Source: Streptomyces sp. MspMP-M5
Lineage (GTDB): Bacteria > Actinomycetota > Actinomycetes > Streptomycetales > Streptomycetaceae
Direction of reading: 5' to 3'
Assembly: GCF_000373585.1 (NCBI RefSeq)
Contig: NZ_KB891893.1
Span: forward strand, 1 to 64,000
DNA length: 64,000 bases
The position numbers and the translations under genes are program-made. The notes below the pieces were generated by a model. It did not search any database. It was not told where the DNA came from and was given only the letters and a program-made list of their open reading frames with translations. Of the stretch, positions 36,177 to 44,275 are shown one piece after another; position 1 is the first letter of the stretch; every line of letters starts with the position of its first letter.

Positions 36177-37418
36177 TCAGAGATCCAGGACCAGGCCCGT
36201 ACCAGGCTTCGCCCGGGACACGCAGATCAGCAGCGAGTCCTCGCGTTCCGCGTCCGTCAGGAGCTCGTCCCGGTGGTCCACCTCACCGGCGACGACCCGT
36301 TGCCGGCAGGTGCCGCAGAAGCCCTCCTCGCAGGAGTACGGCACGTCGGGCAGGGCCTGTTCGCGGATCGCGCGCAGCACGCTGGTGCCGGCCGGGACCG
36401 TCACCGTACGGCCGGTCCGCCGCAACTCGACCTCGAACGCGGCGTCCTCGCCGCTCCCGGCCCCCGTATCCGGCGCCGCATCCGCACCGGCCACGTCCCC
36501 CACCGGCCCGAAGCGCTCCGTATACAGAGTGAGGCCCTCCGGCCCCTCGGGCAGCAGGTCCGCCACGGCGTTCATCAGGGGCTCGGGCCCGCAGCAGTAC
36601 ACGGCGGTGTGCGGGGGCGCGTCGGCGAGCGCGGCGGCCAGATCGGGCCGCCCGTCCTCGTCCTCCGCGACGACCGTCGACCGCCCGCCACCGGACGCCC
36701 CGGCGGCGCCCCCGGCCAGCTTCTCGACCTCCGGCAGGAACGGCATCGACGCCCGCGACCGCCCCGCGTACAGCAGCCGCCAGGGCACCCCCGTAGCCTC
36801 GGCCCGCCGCACCATCGGGAGGATCGGGGTGATGCCGATACCGCCTGCGATGAAGAGGTAGGCGTGGTGGTCCTCCAGGGGGAAGCGGTTGCGCGGGCCG
36901 CGCGCCTCGACCGTGGTGCCGGCGCGGAGCGCCTCGTGCACCTCGCGGGAGCCGCCCCGGCCGTTCTCGATCAGCCGGACCGCGACGGTGTACGAGCCGC
37001 CGTCCGCCCGTACGGCGTCGGCCGGTTCACCGCACAGCGAGTACTGCCGCACGGCCCCCGAGGGCAGCACGAGGTCGAGGTGCGCGCCCGGTTCCCAGGC
37101 GGGCAGCCGCTCGCCCTCCAGGCGCAGGGCCACCACGCCCTCGGCGGCCTCCGTCCGCTCGGCCACCCGCAGCCGCAGCGGTACCGGCCGCCCCTGGGCC
37201 GGCCCCCGACCTGCGCCGGTCTCCCGGCGCCGCCCGGAGATCGGCTGCTCCAGGGCGGGCAGCGGCCACAGCGGCGAGCGCCGGATCCGCCGCCGCAGGG
37301 CCCGTCGGACCACCAGTGCGGTCCCGGCGACCGCCAGCGCGGTACGGAGGCGCGGCAGGCCCGTACGGTGCGGGCCGGCGCGGCCGGCGGACGTGGACAC
37401 ACGGACAGGCACGGGCAC
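36177..37418 (-). CDS. Ferredoxin-NAD(P)H reductase-like oxidoreductase with C-terminal 2Fe-2S domain
   Basis: A 413-residue protein of the phthalate-dioxygenase-reductase/VanB layout: an N-terminal linker (about 1-70), an FMN/FAD-binding barrel (AVRQYSLCGEPAD), an NAD-binding domain (YLFIAGGIGITPILPMVRRA, later AVYCCGPEPLM), and a C-terminal plant-type ferredoxin domain with cluster cysteines in PYSCEEGFCGTCRQRV and SLLICVSRA. It would pass electrons from NAD(P)H to an oxygenase or similar acceptor. It ends one base after the start side of the PF10118 gene's stop, forming a tight operon with that gene. Confidence 0.88.
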   Translation of the reverse strand: MPVPVRVSTSAGRAGPHRTGLPRLRTALAVAGTALVVRRALRRRIRRSPLWPLPALEQPISGRRRETGAGRGPAQGRPVPLRLRVAERTEAAEGVVALRLEGERLPAWEPGAHLDLVLPSGAVRQYSLCGEPADAVRADGGSYTVAVRLIENGRGGSREVHEALRAGTTVEARGPRNRFPLEDHHAYLFIAGGIGITPILPMVRRAEATGVPWRLLYAGRSRASMPFLPEVEKLAGGAAGASGGGRSTVVAEDEDGRPDLAAALADAPPHTAVYCCGPEPLMNAVADLLPEGPEGLTLYTERFGPVGDVAGADAAPDTGAGSGEDAAFEVELRRTGRTVTVPAGTSVLRAIREQALPDVPYSCEEGFCGTCRQRVVAGEVDHRDELLTDAEREDSLLICVSRAKPGTGLVLDL

Positions 37419-37419
37419 T

Positions 37420-38331
37420 TCAGACTCCTCCGGAGGCGGCAGCGGCGGCGGTCGCGGCGGGTGAACGGTCCAGGTAGGCGAGGGCCTGCTCGGTGCTCCC
37501 GTGCTGCGAGGGGTGGTAGGTGCGGCTCAAGTACTGGGGTATGGAACGGACCATCGCCCCGGTGGTCGGCAGCACGCCCTGCCGCCCACCCCGGACGAAG
37601 TCCTTCACCGTGGCCTTCCCGCCCACGAGCGTGGGGTCGTTCTCCATGAAGAACCGGATGCCGCGCTGCCACAGGAACACCAGCGTGGAGAAGGCCGTTG
37701 CCCAGGTGCGGGCCCGCCGCCGGTAGCCGCCGTCCAGATGCATGAAGAGGTCGAACGCCACCGACCGGTGCTCGACCTCCTCCGCGCCGTGCCAGCGCAG
37801 CAGGTCGAGCATGGTCGGATCGGCGCCCCGGGCGTCCAGCGTCCGGGCGTTGAGCACCCAGTCGCCGAGGAAGGCGGTGTAGTGCTCGATCGCGGCGATC
37901 AGCGCCACCCGCTCCTTCAGCCACCACGCGCGGGCCCGCCCCGGTGGCAGCGTCCGGTCGCCGAGCAGTTTCTCGAAGAACCAGTCGACCTGCGCGGTGT
38001 ACGGGGTGGGGTCCAGGCCCTGCTCCTTGAGGTGCGGCAGGACGTCGTCGTGCGCCTGGGAGTGCATGGCCTCCTGGCCGATGAACCCGATGACGTCCGC
38101 GCGCAGTTCGGGGTCGCGGATGTAGGGCAGCACCTGCTTGTAGACGTGCACGAACCAGCGCTCACCGGCCGGCAGCAGCAGGTGCAGCACGTTGATCGTG
38201 TGGGTACTGGACGGATCGCCGGGGATCCAGTGCAGAGGGGTGTCCGCCCAGTCGAAGGCCACGTTGCGGGCCTTCAGCGGGGTGTGCTCGGACGCGACCG
38301 GCTGGGGCCGCAACGAGGCCGTATTAGACAT
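37420..38331 (-). CDS. PF10118-type metal-dependent hydrolase
   Basis: A 303-residue helical protein with ferritin-like metal ligands: INVLHLLLPAGERWFVHVYK, then GFIGQEAMHSQAHDD (Glu and His ligands), and WHGAEEVEHRSVAFDLF (EExxH-like). This is the pattern of the PF10118 family, annotated as predicted metal-dependent hydrolases. The Glu/His pattern suggests a di-iron centre, and some members act in oxidative chemistry, which fits the reductase gene next to it. First gene of the minus-strand unit with the reductase and TetR regulator. Confidence 0.8.
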   Translation of the reverse strand: MSNTASLRPQPVASEHTPLKARNVAFDWADTPLHWIPGDPSSTHTINVLHLLLPAGERWFVHVYKQVLPYIRDPELRADVIGFIGQEAMHSQAHDDVLPHLKEQGLDPTPYTAQVDWFFEKLLGDRTLPPGRARAWWLKERVALIAAIEHYTAFLGDWVLNARTLDARGADPTMLDLLRWHGAEEVEHRSVAFDLFMHLDGGYRRRARTWATAFSTLVFLWQRGIRFFMENDPTLVGGKATVKDFVRGGRQGVLPTTGAMVRSIPQYLSRTYHPSQHGSTEQALAYLDRSPAATAAAAASGGV

Positions 38332-38416
38332 GGCGTCAATGTACTGGCGGGTAAGGAATGTCGATACCCCCTGAACGCCGGAAGAACGAGCCCGCCTCGC
38401 GGCCCCCGTCCACCCC

Positions 38417-40414
38417 TCACCGCAACGCCCGCACCATCCCCCCGCCCGTCACCGTGCCCTTCAGGTCGGCATGGGCGCCCGCCGCCGCGGGGACGGCCAG
38501 CAGCCGGCCGGCCGCGTGCCCCCGTACCCCGCCGCTCGCGGTGATCGACGTGATCCGGTCACTGCCCGCCGCCAGCAGCCACCACCGGCCACCCGTGCTC
38601 TTCCACAGCACGCCCGACAGCACCCGCGGCTCCCGCGGACCGCAGGCCGTACCGCCGTCGGCGCGGGCGGTCACCGAGCCCGTCGCGTACGGCTGCCCGC
38701 TCGGTGCCGGCGCCTGGAACTGCGCCAGTGCCCCGCCGCCCGCCCCGCGCCAGGTCTCCGCCCGGGTGCACAGCCAGGACGCGACGCCCGCGCCCCCGGG
38801 GAGCGGCTGCTCGGCGAACCGCCAGGTGTTCACCGTCCGCACGCCCTGCGAACGGAGCGCGGGCAGCTGGCAGGCGGTCCGCGCCCAGGCCGTACGGCCC
38901 GCCGCCCCGGACACCGCGCCCGGGCTGCCCGGGGGGCCGTAGGTGAGCCGGGCCGGCGTCAGTTCCCCGAGGTCGGTCAGCAGCTCCCCGGCGGACCGGC
39001 CGCCCGGGACCCCGCCCGGCTGCCCGTCCAGCTGCCCGCCGACCCGGAGGGCGGACCACCGGGTGCAGCTCTCCGTGGTGCGCGGCGCCGGCACGGGGGC
39101 GGTCAGACCGTCGGCGCCGACCGCGACCGACTGGCCCGCCGCGTCCGGCTTCAGTAGATCCACCAGCCGTACCGACGTCACCCAAGGGGCCGTCAGATAG
39201 CGGACGTTGGCTTCCGTGCGGTTCACCACCAGGAGGCCGGCGGAGTCCGCCGTCGCGTCGTCCGTCCGCGCGAAGTCCAGGGACGCCCCGGAGCCGTCGC
39301 CGCGCCCCTGCCCGTCGGTCGCCTCGGCGTACCGCACCACCCGCAGCCCGTCGTGGAAGAGCACCACCACCGCGTGGTCCACCACGCCGGCGAAGAGCAG
39401 CCGCGGCGGGCCGGCCGCGGGGCCGACGGGGGTGCCGGGCGTCGCGGTGACCGGCACCCGGGCGCCGGGCCGGGCCCACACCGCCAGCGCCCGCCGGAGC
39501 AGCGCCCGGTCGCCGGTCCGGTCGCCGCGGGCCGGCCAGGCCGAGAAGTCCGGCCGGGCCGCGGTCTTCCAGGCCGTGGCCGAGGAGACCGCCAACCGGC
39601 CCGGATCCAGGGCCGCTTCGGCGGCGGCGTTGCGGGCGTACGGCGGGGCCGCGGCGCCGTACGGGCCCCAGCCCTGGCCCGGCAGGCCCAGCAGCGCCCC
39701 GCACACCAGCACCGCGGCCCCGGCCGCCAGCGCCGCGCGGCCGTTCTGGCGGCGCCGGATCAGGTCCGTCGGACGGGCCTGCAGCGCGCACGGGTCGAAC
39801 TCCACCGACTCCAGCAGCGCCCGGTCCCGGCTCCCGGCCGGCAGTACCGCCCCGTCCGCCTCGGACAGCGCCGCCTGGGCATCGGCGACCCCTGCCGCCT
39901 CCAGCACCCGCCGGGTCTCCTGGACCGACAGCCGCTCCAGATCCCGCAGCACGAAAGCGGCCCGGGCCGGGCCGGAGAGCGCGGACAGGGCCTGGTCCAG
40001 GGCGAGTTCGTCGGCGCCCCCGGAGCGCGGGAACAGCCGCAGGCCCCAGACCAGGGGGAGCGGCGCCGGCGGCAGCAGGCGGCGCCGCCCCGCCAGTGCC
40101 GCCCTCAGTACCCGCAGCCGCATCAGCGCGTAACCGGGATCGACGGCCGGGTCCGCGCCTCGTTGGGCGGGCAGGACGGCCGCCGGACCGGGCCGCCGGG
40201 GCAGCGCCCGCTGTACCACCGCGTGCGCGGCCAGCACCCGACGCCCGCGGGTGGGGGCCGGTGGCAGCACCAGATAGGCCAGCCGGGCCAGCCGGGGGTA
40301 GTGCTCGACCAGGGCCGCCTCGGCCTGCTCGACGTCGATGGGCTCGTCCCCGTCTGCGTACCCGACGAGGGAGGCGCGGTCCGGGCGCGGGGTCACCGCG
40401 TGCTGCTGCTCCAC
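38417..40414 (-). CDS. Sigma-like/membrane/extracytoplasmic fusion protein (copy 1)
   Basis: A 665-residue protein in three parts. Residues about 29-180 resemble a degenerate ECF sigma factor: EAALVEHYPRLARLAYLVLP (region-2-like) and ALSALSGPARAAFVLRDLER with LSVQETRRVLEAAGV (region-4-like). EFDPCALQARPTDLIRRRQ then leads into one transmembrane helix (about 226-245). The remaining ~415 residues lie outside the cell and have no recognised fold. A paralogue at 62036-63937 shares every landmark. It may be a membrane-tethered regulator or a sigma-derived sensor. Key sigma residues look eroded, so DNA binding is uncertain. The upstream DUF397 gene is on the same strand. Confidence 0.7.
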   Translation of the reverse strand: MEQQHAVTPRPDRASLVGYADGDEPIDVEQAEAALVEHYPRLARLAYLVLPPAPTRGRRVLAAHAVVQRALPRRPGPAAVLPAQRGADPAVDPGYALMRLRVLRAALAGRRRLLPPAPLPLVWGLRLFPRSGGADELALDQALSALSGPARAAFVLRDLERLSVQETRRVLEAAGVADAQAALSEADGAVLPAGSRDRALLESVEFDPCALQARPTDLIRRRQNGRAALAAGAAVLVCGALLGLPGQGWGPYGAAAPPYARNAAAEAALDPGRLAVSSATAWKTAARPDFSAWPARGDRTGDRALLRRALAVWARPGARVPVTATPGTPVGPAAGPPRLLFAGVVDHAVVVLFHDGLRVVRYAEATDGQGRGDGSGASLDFARTDDATADSAGLLVVNRTEANVRYLTAPWVTSVRLVDLLKPDAAGQSVAVGADGLTAPVPAPRTTESCTRWSALRVGGQLDGQPGGVPGGRSAGELLTDLGELTPARLTYGPPGSPGAVSGAAGRTAWARTACQLPALRSQGVRTVNTWRFAEQPLPGGAGVASWLCTRAETWRGAGGGALAQFQAPAPSGQPYATGSVTARADGGTACGPREPRVLSGVLWKSTGGRWWLLAAGSDRITSITASGGVRGHAAGRLLAVPAAAGAHADLKGTVTGGGMVRALR

Positions 40415-40505
40415 ATTCCGTGGAACGAGTGAATCCTGTGATGGTCACCGACGGCCGGGCCCGCCCGGACGGGTGACGCACCCCGCGCGGGCCCGGCGGC
40501 CGACG

Positions 40506-40751
40506 TCAGGCCGTGTGGTGCCGGTCCAGGTCGAACTCCCCGTCCCGGGCGCCCAGGACGAACGCCCGCCACTCCGCCTCGGTATAGCGCAGCACGACCT
40601 CGGGCTCCTTGGAGTTGCGCATCGCCACCGCGCCGCGCTCCAGGAAGGCGATCTCCACCGCCTCCGCCTCGGGGTCGCCGGGCGGGCGCTGCCAGGTGGC
40701 GTCGGAGATGTCGAGGCTGTAGAGCCATTCCTTGTCGGCTGCGGTGCCCAT
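40506..40751 (-). CDS. DUF397 family protein
   Basis: An 81-residue protein ending VVLRYTEAEWRAFVLGARDG and EFDL. This is the DUF397 signature (a short beta-rich segment followed by xWxAFxxGxxDGEFD). Such proteins usually accompany XRE/DUF5753 regulators and can act with or against them. Here no intact partner is adjacent. Instead the gene lies 91 bases upstream of the sigma-like membrane fusion gene on the same strand. Confidence 0.85.
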   Translation of the reverse strand: MGTAADKEWLYSLDISDATWQRPPGDPEAEAVEIAFLERGAVAMRNSKEPEVVLRYTEAEWRAFVLGARDGEFDLDRHHTA

Positions 40752-41242
40752 GTCCTGCTCCCCTTACTCGCGTGAGCTGTGGCGGTCAGCGTACGCGGCG
40801 CCCGGACGAGCTTCCACCGGTGTGGACAGCCGGACGTTCGGCCCCGCCCGCCAGGGGAGTTGGCGGCGCGGCCCTGTCGGGCGGAGAGGCGGCGGGCGTC
40901 TGCGTCCGCCCTGTCGATTTGGCCGGATCTCGACGCAAGGGCGGGGGTTGTGTGCAAAGCCCGGTCGCAGACTCGCTCGCCGCGTGTGGACCCGCCCCTC
41001 AACGGGAAGCCAGAGCAGTTCGCGCCAGGTCGCGGAGCCCCGCAGCAGTACCGCGCAGCGCCGCCGGCGGACTGCCGGCTCGCCGCGGCGACCAGTGTTC
41101 CGCGGACCCTCACCCGTACGCTCCCTGGGCTTCACATGCCCGGCCGTCGGGCGCGGGGACAGTCTGCCGGGTAGGAGAACGCCAGGTCATTGGGTCGCGC
41201 ACCCCGCAGGGGGTGTACCCAGCACCACCTACGGAGGCTCTG
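40752..41242. other. Long intergenic region without a supported gene
   Basis: Open frames across this 491-base gap (both strands) read as Arg/Pro-rich shadows with no family resemblance and no Shine-Dalgarno sites. It must hold the promoters of the DUF397 gene (minus) and the acyltransferase pair (plus). GGAGG (41233-41237) serves the ATG at 41243. Nothing else recognised. Confidence 0.4.
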
Positions 41243-42043
41243 ATGAGCACGGCACCCGCCACGACCCCCACCACGCCCCCCGCCTCGAACGCCCCGGACA
41301 CCTCCGCTGCTTCCGCCCCGGCCGCCGTCCCCGACTACGCCGCCCTGATCGCCGACACCCCCGACCTGGTCCGGGCCGCCCAGCGTCTGCGTCACCAGGT
41401 CTTCGGCGTCGAGCTGGGCGCCGCCCTCGACAGTCCGCTCCCCGGACACGACATCGACGCCGTCGACGACCTCGCCGACCACCTGGTCGTCATCCACACC
41501 CCGACCGGCGCGGTCGTCGGCACCTACCGGCTGCTGCCACCGGGCCGCAGCCAACGCCTCTACTCCGACGGCGAGTTCGACCTCACCGACCTCGACGCGG
41601 TGCGCCCCGCCCTGATCGAAGCCGGCCGTTCCTGCGTCCACCCCGACCACCGCAACGGCGCCGTGATCAACCAGATGTGGGCCGCCCTGGCCCGCTACAC
41701 CCTGCTCTCCGGCCACCGCTACCTCGCCGGCTGCGCCTCCGTACCGCTTGCCGACGGGGGCACCGCGGCCGCCCACGCCTGGGCGCTGGCCCGCACCCGC
41801 CACGCCGCGCCGCCCGCGTTCCTGGTCACCCCGCGCCGCCCCTGGCACCCCACCGCCCCGCTGCCCGAGCGCCCCGCCCTCGCCCAGCTGCCGCCGCTGC
41901 TGCGCGGCTACCTCCGCATCGGCGCCTGGATCTGCGGCGCCCCCGCCCACGACCTGGACTTCGGGGTCGCCGACTTCTTCACCGTCCTGGACATCGAGCA
42001 ACTCGGCGACCGCTACCGGCGCTTCTTCCTGGGGGAGCGGTGA
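41243..42043 (+). CDS. OlsB-like N-acyltransferase (PF13444-type GNAT)
   Basis: A 266-residue acyltransferase. After a Thr/Ala/Pro-rich N-terminus (about 40 residues) comes RLRHQVFGVELGA, then VGTYRLLPPGRSQRLYSDGE, EAGRSCVHPDHRNGAVINQM and a C-terminal DFGVADFFTVLDIEQLGDRY. These are landmarks of the hemolysin/ornithine-acyltransferase family that moves a 3-hydroxyacyl chain from ACP to the alpha-amine of ornithine. The next, overlapping gene is a PlsC-type O-acyltransferase, the usual OlsA partner, so ornithine-lipid or another acylamino-lipid synthesis is likely. The stop lies inside a 27-bp tandem repeat. Confidence 0.8.
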   Translation: MSTAPATTPTTPPASNAPDTSAASAPAAVPDYAALIADTPDLVRAAQRLRHQVFGVELGAALDSPLPGHDIDAVDDLADHLVVIHTPTGAVVGTYRLLPPGRSQRLYSDGEFDLTDLDAVRPALIEAGRSCVHPDHRNGAVINQMWAALARYTLLSGHRYLAGCASVPLADGGTAAAHAWALARTRHAAPPAFLVTPRRPWHPTAPLPERPALAQLPPLLRGYLRIGAWICGAPAHDLDFGVADFFTVLDIEQLGDRYRRFFLGER

Positions 42044-42165
42044 ACGGGGCGTTGCCCGGGGGAGTGGTGAATGGCCCTTCGCCCGGGGGAGTGGACGGCC
42101 CATTGCCCGCCGGGGGCGTGGTGAGCGGCCCGTTGTCCGGGGGCGTGGTGAACGGTCCGTTCGAC
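42031..42165 (+). repeat. Five tandem 27-bp repeats spanning the acyltransferase gene junction
   Basis: Units start at 42031, 42058, 42085, 42112 and 42139, each exactly 27 bp, of the form GGGGGAGTGGTGAACGGC followed by CCGTTGCCC-like bases. They cover the stop of the first gene and the first ~40 codons of the second. Four of the five contain a Shine-Dalgarno-like GGGGGAG/GGGGGCG next to a GTG, so several start sites are possible. Confidence 0.9.
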
Positions 42166-43065
42166 GTTCGTCCGGTGTGCAGCCCGGGGTGTGCCGTGCA
42201 CGCCGTCCCGCGCCTCCCGCTCCCCGGGACCGTCCGCCGGGCCGCCGCGTTCGCCGGCGCGGTGGGCCGCACCCTGGCCGCCGGGCCGCGCCTGGCGGAC
42301 CCGGTACGCCTCCGGGCGCACGCCCGGGCCCTGTTGGCGGCGCTGGCGGTCGGGCTGGAGGTCCGTGGCGCGGAGGGCGCGGCCGGGGCGGCGGACCCGT
42401 TGTCCGTGACCGGTACGGAACCGGTGGCGGGGCCGGCGGAGCGCGTCGCCGGAGCGGCCCGCGCCCCGGGCACCCTGATCGTCCTCAACCACGTCTCATG
42501 GCTCGACATCGTCGCGCTGCTCGCCGTGGAACCGGCCACCCTGCTCGCCAAGCGCGAGGTCGGCCGCTGGCCGCTGGTCGGCGGACTGGCCCGGCGCGCC
42601 GGCACCCACTTCATCGATCGCACCGACCCGCGCCGACTCCCGTGCATCGTAAGGGAGTTGTCCGCGCTGCTGGTCGCCGGCCGTTCGGTGGCGGTCTTTC
42701 CGCAGGCCACCACCTGGTGCACCGCCGAGCAGGGCGCCTTCCGCCGGGCCACCTTCCAGGCCGCGCTGGACGCCGGCGCCCCCGTACGCCCGGTGACCGT
42801 CGCCTACGCCCAGCAGGGCCGCCCCACCACGGTGGCCGCCTTCTGCGGGGACGACACCTTCGCCGCCTCGCTGCGCCGGGTGGTCGCCGCCCGCGGACTG
42901 ACCGTGCGGGTCACCGTCCACCCGGCGCTGCCCACAGTGGGCCGCGACCTGGACCGGCGGGCGCTGGCGGCCGCCGCCGAGCGGGTGGTCCTCGGCGGCG
43001 GCCGGGTGCCCGGCGCCGGTGCGGCGCCCGCCCGGGCCGGTCAGGCGCTCGGCACGTACTTGTAG
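42040..43065 (+). CDS. PlsC/OlsA-like 1-acyl-sn-glycerol-3-phosphate (lyso-lipid) acyltransferase
   Basis: A 341-residue protein if the first GTG (42040, overlapping the upstream stop as GTGA) is used. Residues 1-42 are nine-residue repeats of the type VNGPxPGGV and are probably disordered. The PlsC domain has the catalytic block NHVSWLDIVAL (HxxxxD form, near 150), then FIDRTDPRR and the FPQATTWCTAEQGAF motif (FPEGT-equivalent, near 225). It would O-acylate the lipid made by the upstream N-acyltransferase. GTGs within later repeat units (for example 42067, 42121, 42148) may be the real start. Its 3' end overlaps the convergent wHTH gene by 25 bases. Confidence 0.82.
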   Translation: MNGALPGGVVNGPSPGGVDGPLPAGGVVSGPLSGGVVNGPFDVRPVCSPGCAVHAVPRLPLPGTVRRAAAFAGAVGRTLAAGPRLADPVRLRAHARALLAALAVGLEVRGAEGAAGAADPLSVTGTEPVAGPAERVAGAARAPGTLIVLNHVSWLDIVALLAVEPATLLAKREVGRWPLVGGLARRAGTHFIDRTDPRRLPCIVRELSALLVAGRSVAVFPQATTWCTAEQGAFRRATFQAALDAGAPVRPVTVAYAQQGRPTTVAAFCGDDTFAASLRRVVAARGLTVRVTVHPALPTVGRDLDRRALAAAAERVVLGGGRVPGAGAAPARAGQALGTYL

Positions 43066-43679
43066 CCGACCCGGCGGACGGTCACGATCGAGCCGCGGTG
43101 CTTGGTGCCGAGCTTCCGCCGCAGCCGGGCGACATGGACGTCCACGGTGCGGCCGTCGCCGACGTGCCCGTAACCCCACACCGTGGTCACCAACTGGTCG
43201 CGGGTGTGCACCCGGTGCGGATGCGCGACCAGATGGGTCAGCAGCTCGAATTCGAGGTATGTCAGGTCCAGCAGCCGGCCGTCGACGTACACGGTCCGCT
43301 GCTCGGCGTCGATCCGCACGATCTCGTCTCCGGTCCAGGCGCCCCCGGCGGCCCCGGCGGGCGGCTGCGGGGTGGGGGCCTGCTCGGCCGGTACCAGGAC
43401 GAGGTAGCCGACCATCGGCGGCTGGCCGGGCAGGGCGGGCAGGCTGTGCTGCGGCGCCGGGAGCCAGGTCGCGCCGGAGGCCAGCAACTCGGCGACCTGC
43501 TGCGGACTGTGGCGCGCGACATCTCCGCCGGGGGCGGCGGGCTGGGCGTACCGCCCGGCGGTGGCCGGTGGATGGAGGGCCTCGTCGGGCGCCACGGCGC
43601 GCAGCCGGTGACGGGGATGGGGCAGCGGGGGAACGGTGGCGGTGGCGGAACCGGCAGGAACGGTACGGAGATTGGTCAT
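43041..43679 (-). CDS. OmpR-type winged-helix regulator lacking a receiver domain
   Basis: A 212-residue protein. The C-terminal 95 residues are a complete OmpR/PhoB effector domain: VYVDGRLLDLTYLEFELLTH, TRDQLVTTVWGYGHVGDGRT, DVHVARLRRKLG and GYKYVPSA. The N-terminal half is Pro/Ala-rich with MVGYLVLVPAEQ and no phospho-acceptor Asp pocket, so it is an atypical or orphan regulator, not a two-component response regulator. Targets unknown. It ends inside the 3' end of the convergent PlsC-like gene. Confidence 0.85.
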   Translation of the reverse strand: MTNLRTVPAGSATATVPPLPHPRHRLRAVAPDEALHPPATAGRYAQPAAPGGDVARHSPQQVAELLASGATWLPAPQHSLPALPGQPPMVGYLVLVPAEQAPTPQPPAGAAGGAWTGDEIVRIDAEQRTVYVDGRLLDLTYLEFELLTHLVAHPHRVHTRDQLVTTVWGYGHVGDGRTVDVHVARLRRKLGTKHRGSIVTVRRVGYKYVPSA

Positions 43680-43782
43680 CGAACGTCAGCTCTTTCGCGC
43701 AGGGGGCCGTCGGGGGACGTGCGCGCGGGCAGGGCTGGGGACACCGGTCAGCGGTGTCGGAGAGGAGGGTGCGGGCCCGCGC

Positions 43783-43887
43783 TCAGTGCGCGGGGCAACA
43801 CAGACGGTCGAAGGCGTGCGCCTGCCGGGACGGCCAGAACGGCTCGAGGTCGCTGCGACCCGTCGCGGTGTCTGTGAGGCTGGCCAT
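43783..43887 (-). CDS. Possible small protein with a CC motif
   Basis: A 34-codon frame from ATG 43887 reads MASLTDTATGRSDLEPFWPS and ends AFDRLCCPAH. The composition is protein-like, unlike the surrounding shadows, but the Shine-Dalgarno site is weak and no family is recognised. It lies in the 459-base gap between the wHTH and rhomboid-like genes, both minus strand. Candidate short peptide only. The remainder of the gap (43888-44138) shows no gene. Confidence 0.3.
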   Translation of the reverse strand: MASLTDTATGRSDLEPFWPSRQAHAFDRLCCPAH

Positions 43888-44087
43888 GGCCCTATTGAAC
43901 CAGACGGCCATTGATCTGTCTTTCGCACCGGGCCCCGTTGTGACGCGATCGTGCCGCGGGCCGGCCCCACGGGCTCGCGGGCCGCTGACGTGGCAGCTCC
44001 GACTTCCCGTCGTCGCACGGGAGTTGAGTGCATTGCAGCTTCGGTAGCACTCCGTCCGGTGGCCGGAAACCGTTCCTGGATCGCCGT

Positions 44088-44275
44088 TCACTGCGCAGGC
44101 ACCGCCGTCCCGCGCCCGCGTATCGCCGTTCCCCGCCCTCATGCAGTCGTCCTGCGCCCCCGTATCGCCGACCGGAGCCCCTGTATCGCCGTCCCGTGCG
44201 CCCGTATCGCCGTCCCTCGTCTCCGTATTGCCGTGCGCGGTGCCGGTATCGCCGTCCGCGCGGCCCCTATGGCCA
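44088..44275. repeat. Degenerate tandem repeat in and beyond the 3' end of the rhomboid-like gene
   Basis: Imperfect copies of CGTATCGCCGTCCCGCGC-like units of about 21-27 bases. On the minus strand they encode the repeated TAIR/TAIP tail of the rhomboid-like protein and continue past its stop codon at 44139. Confidence 0.6.
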
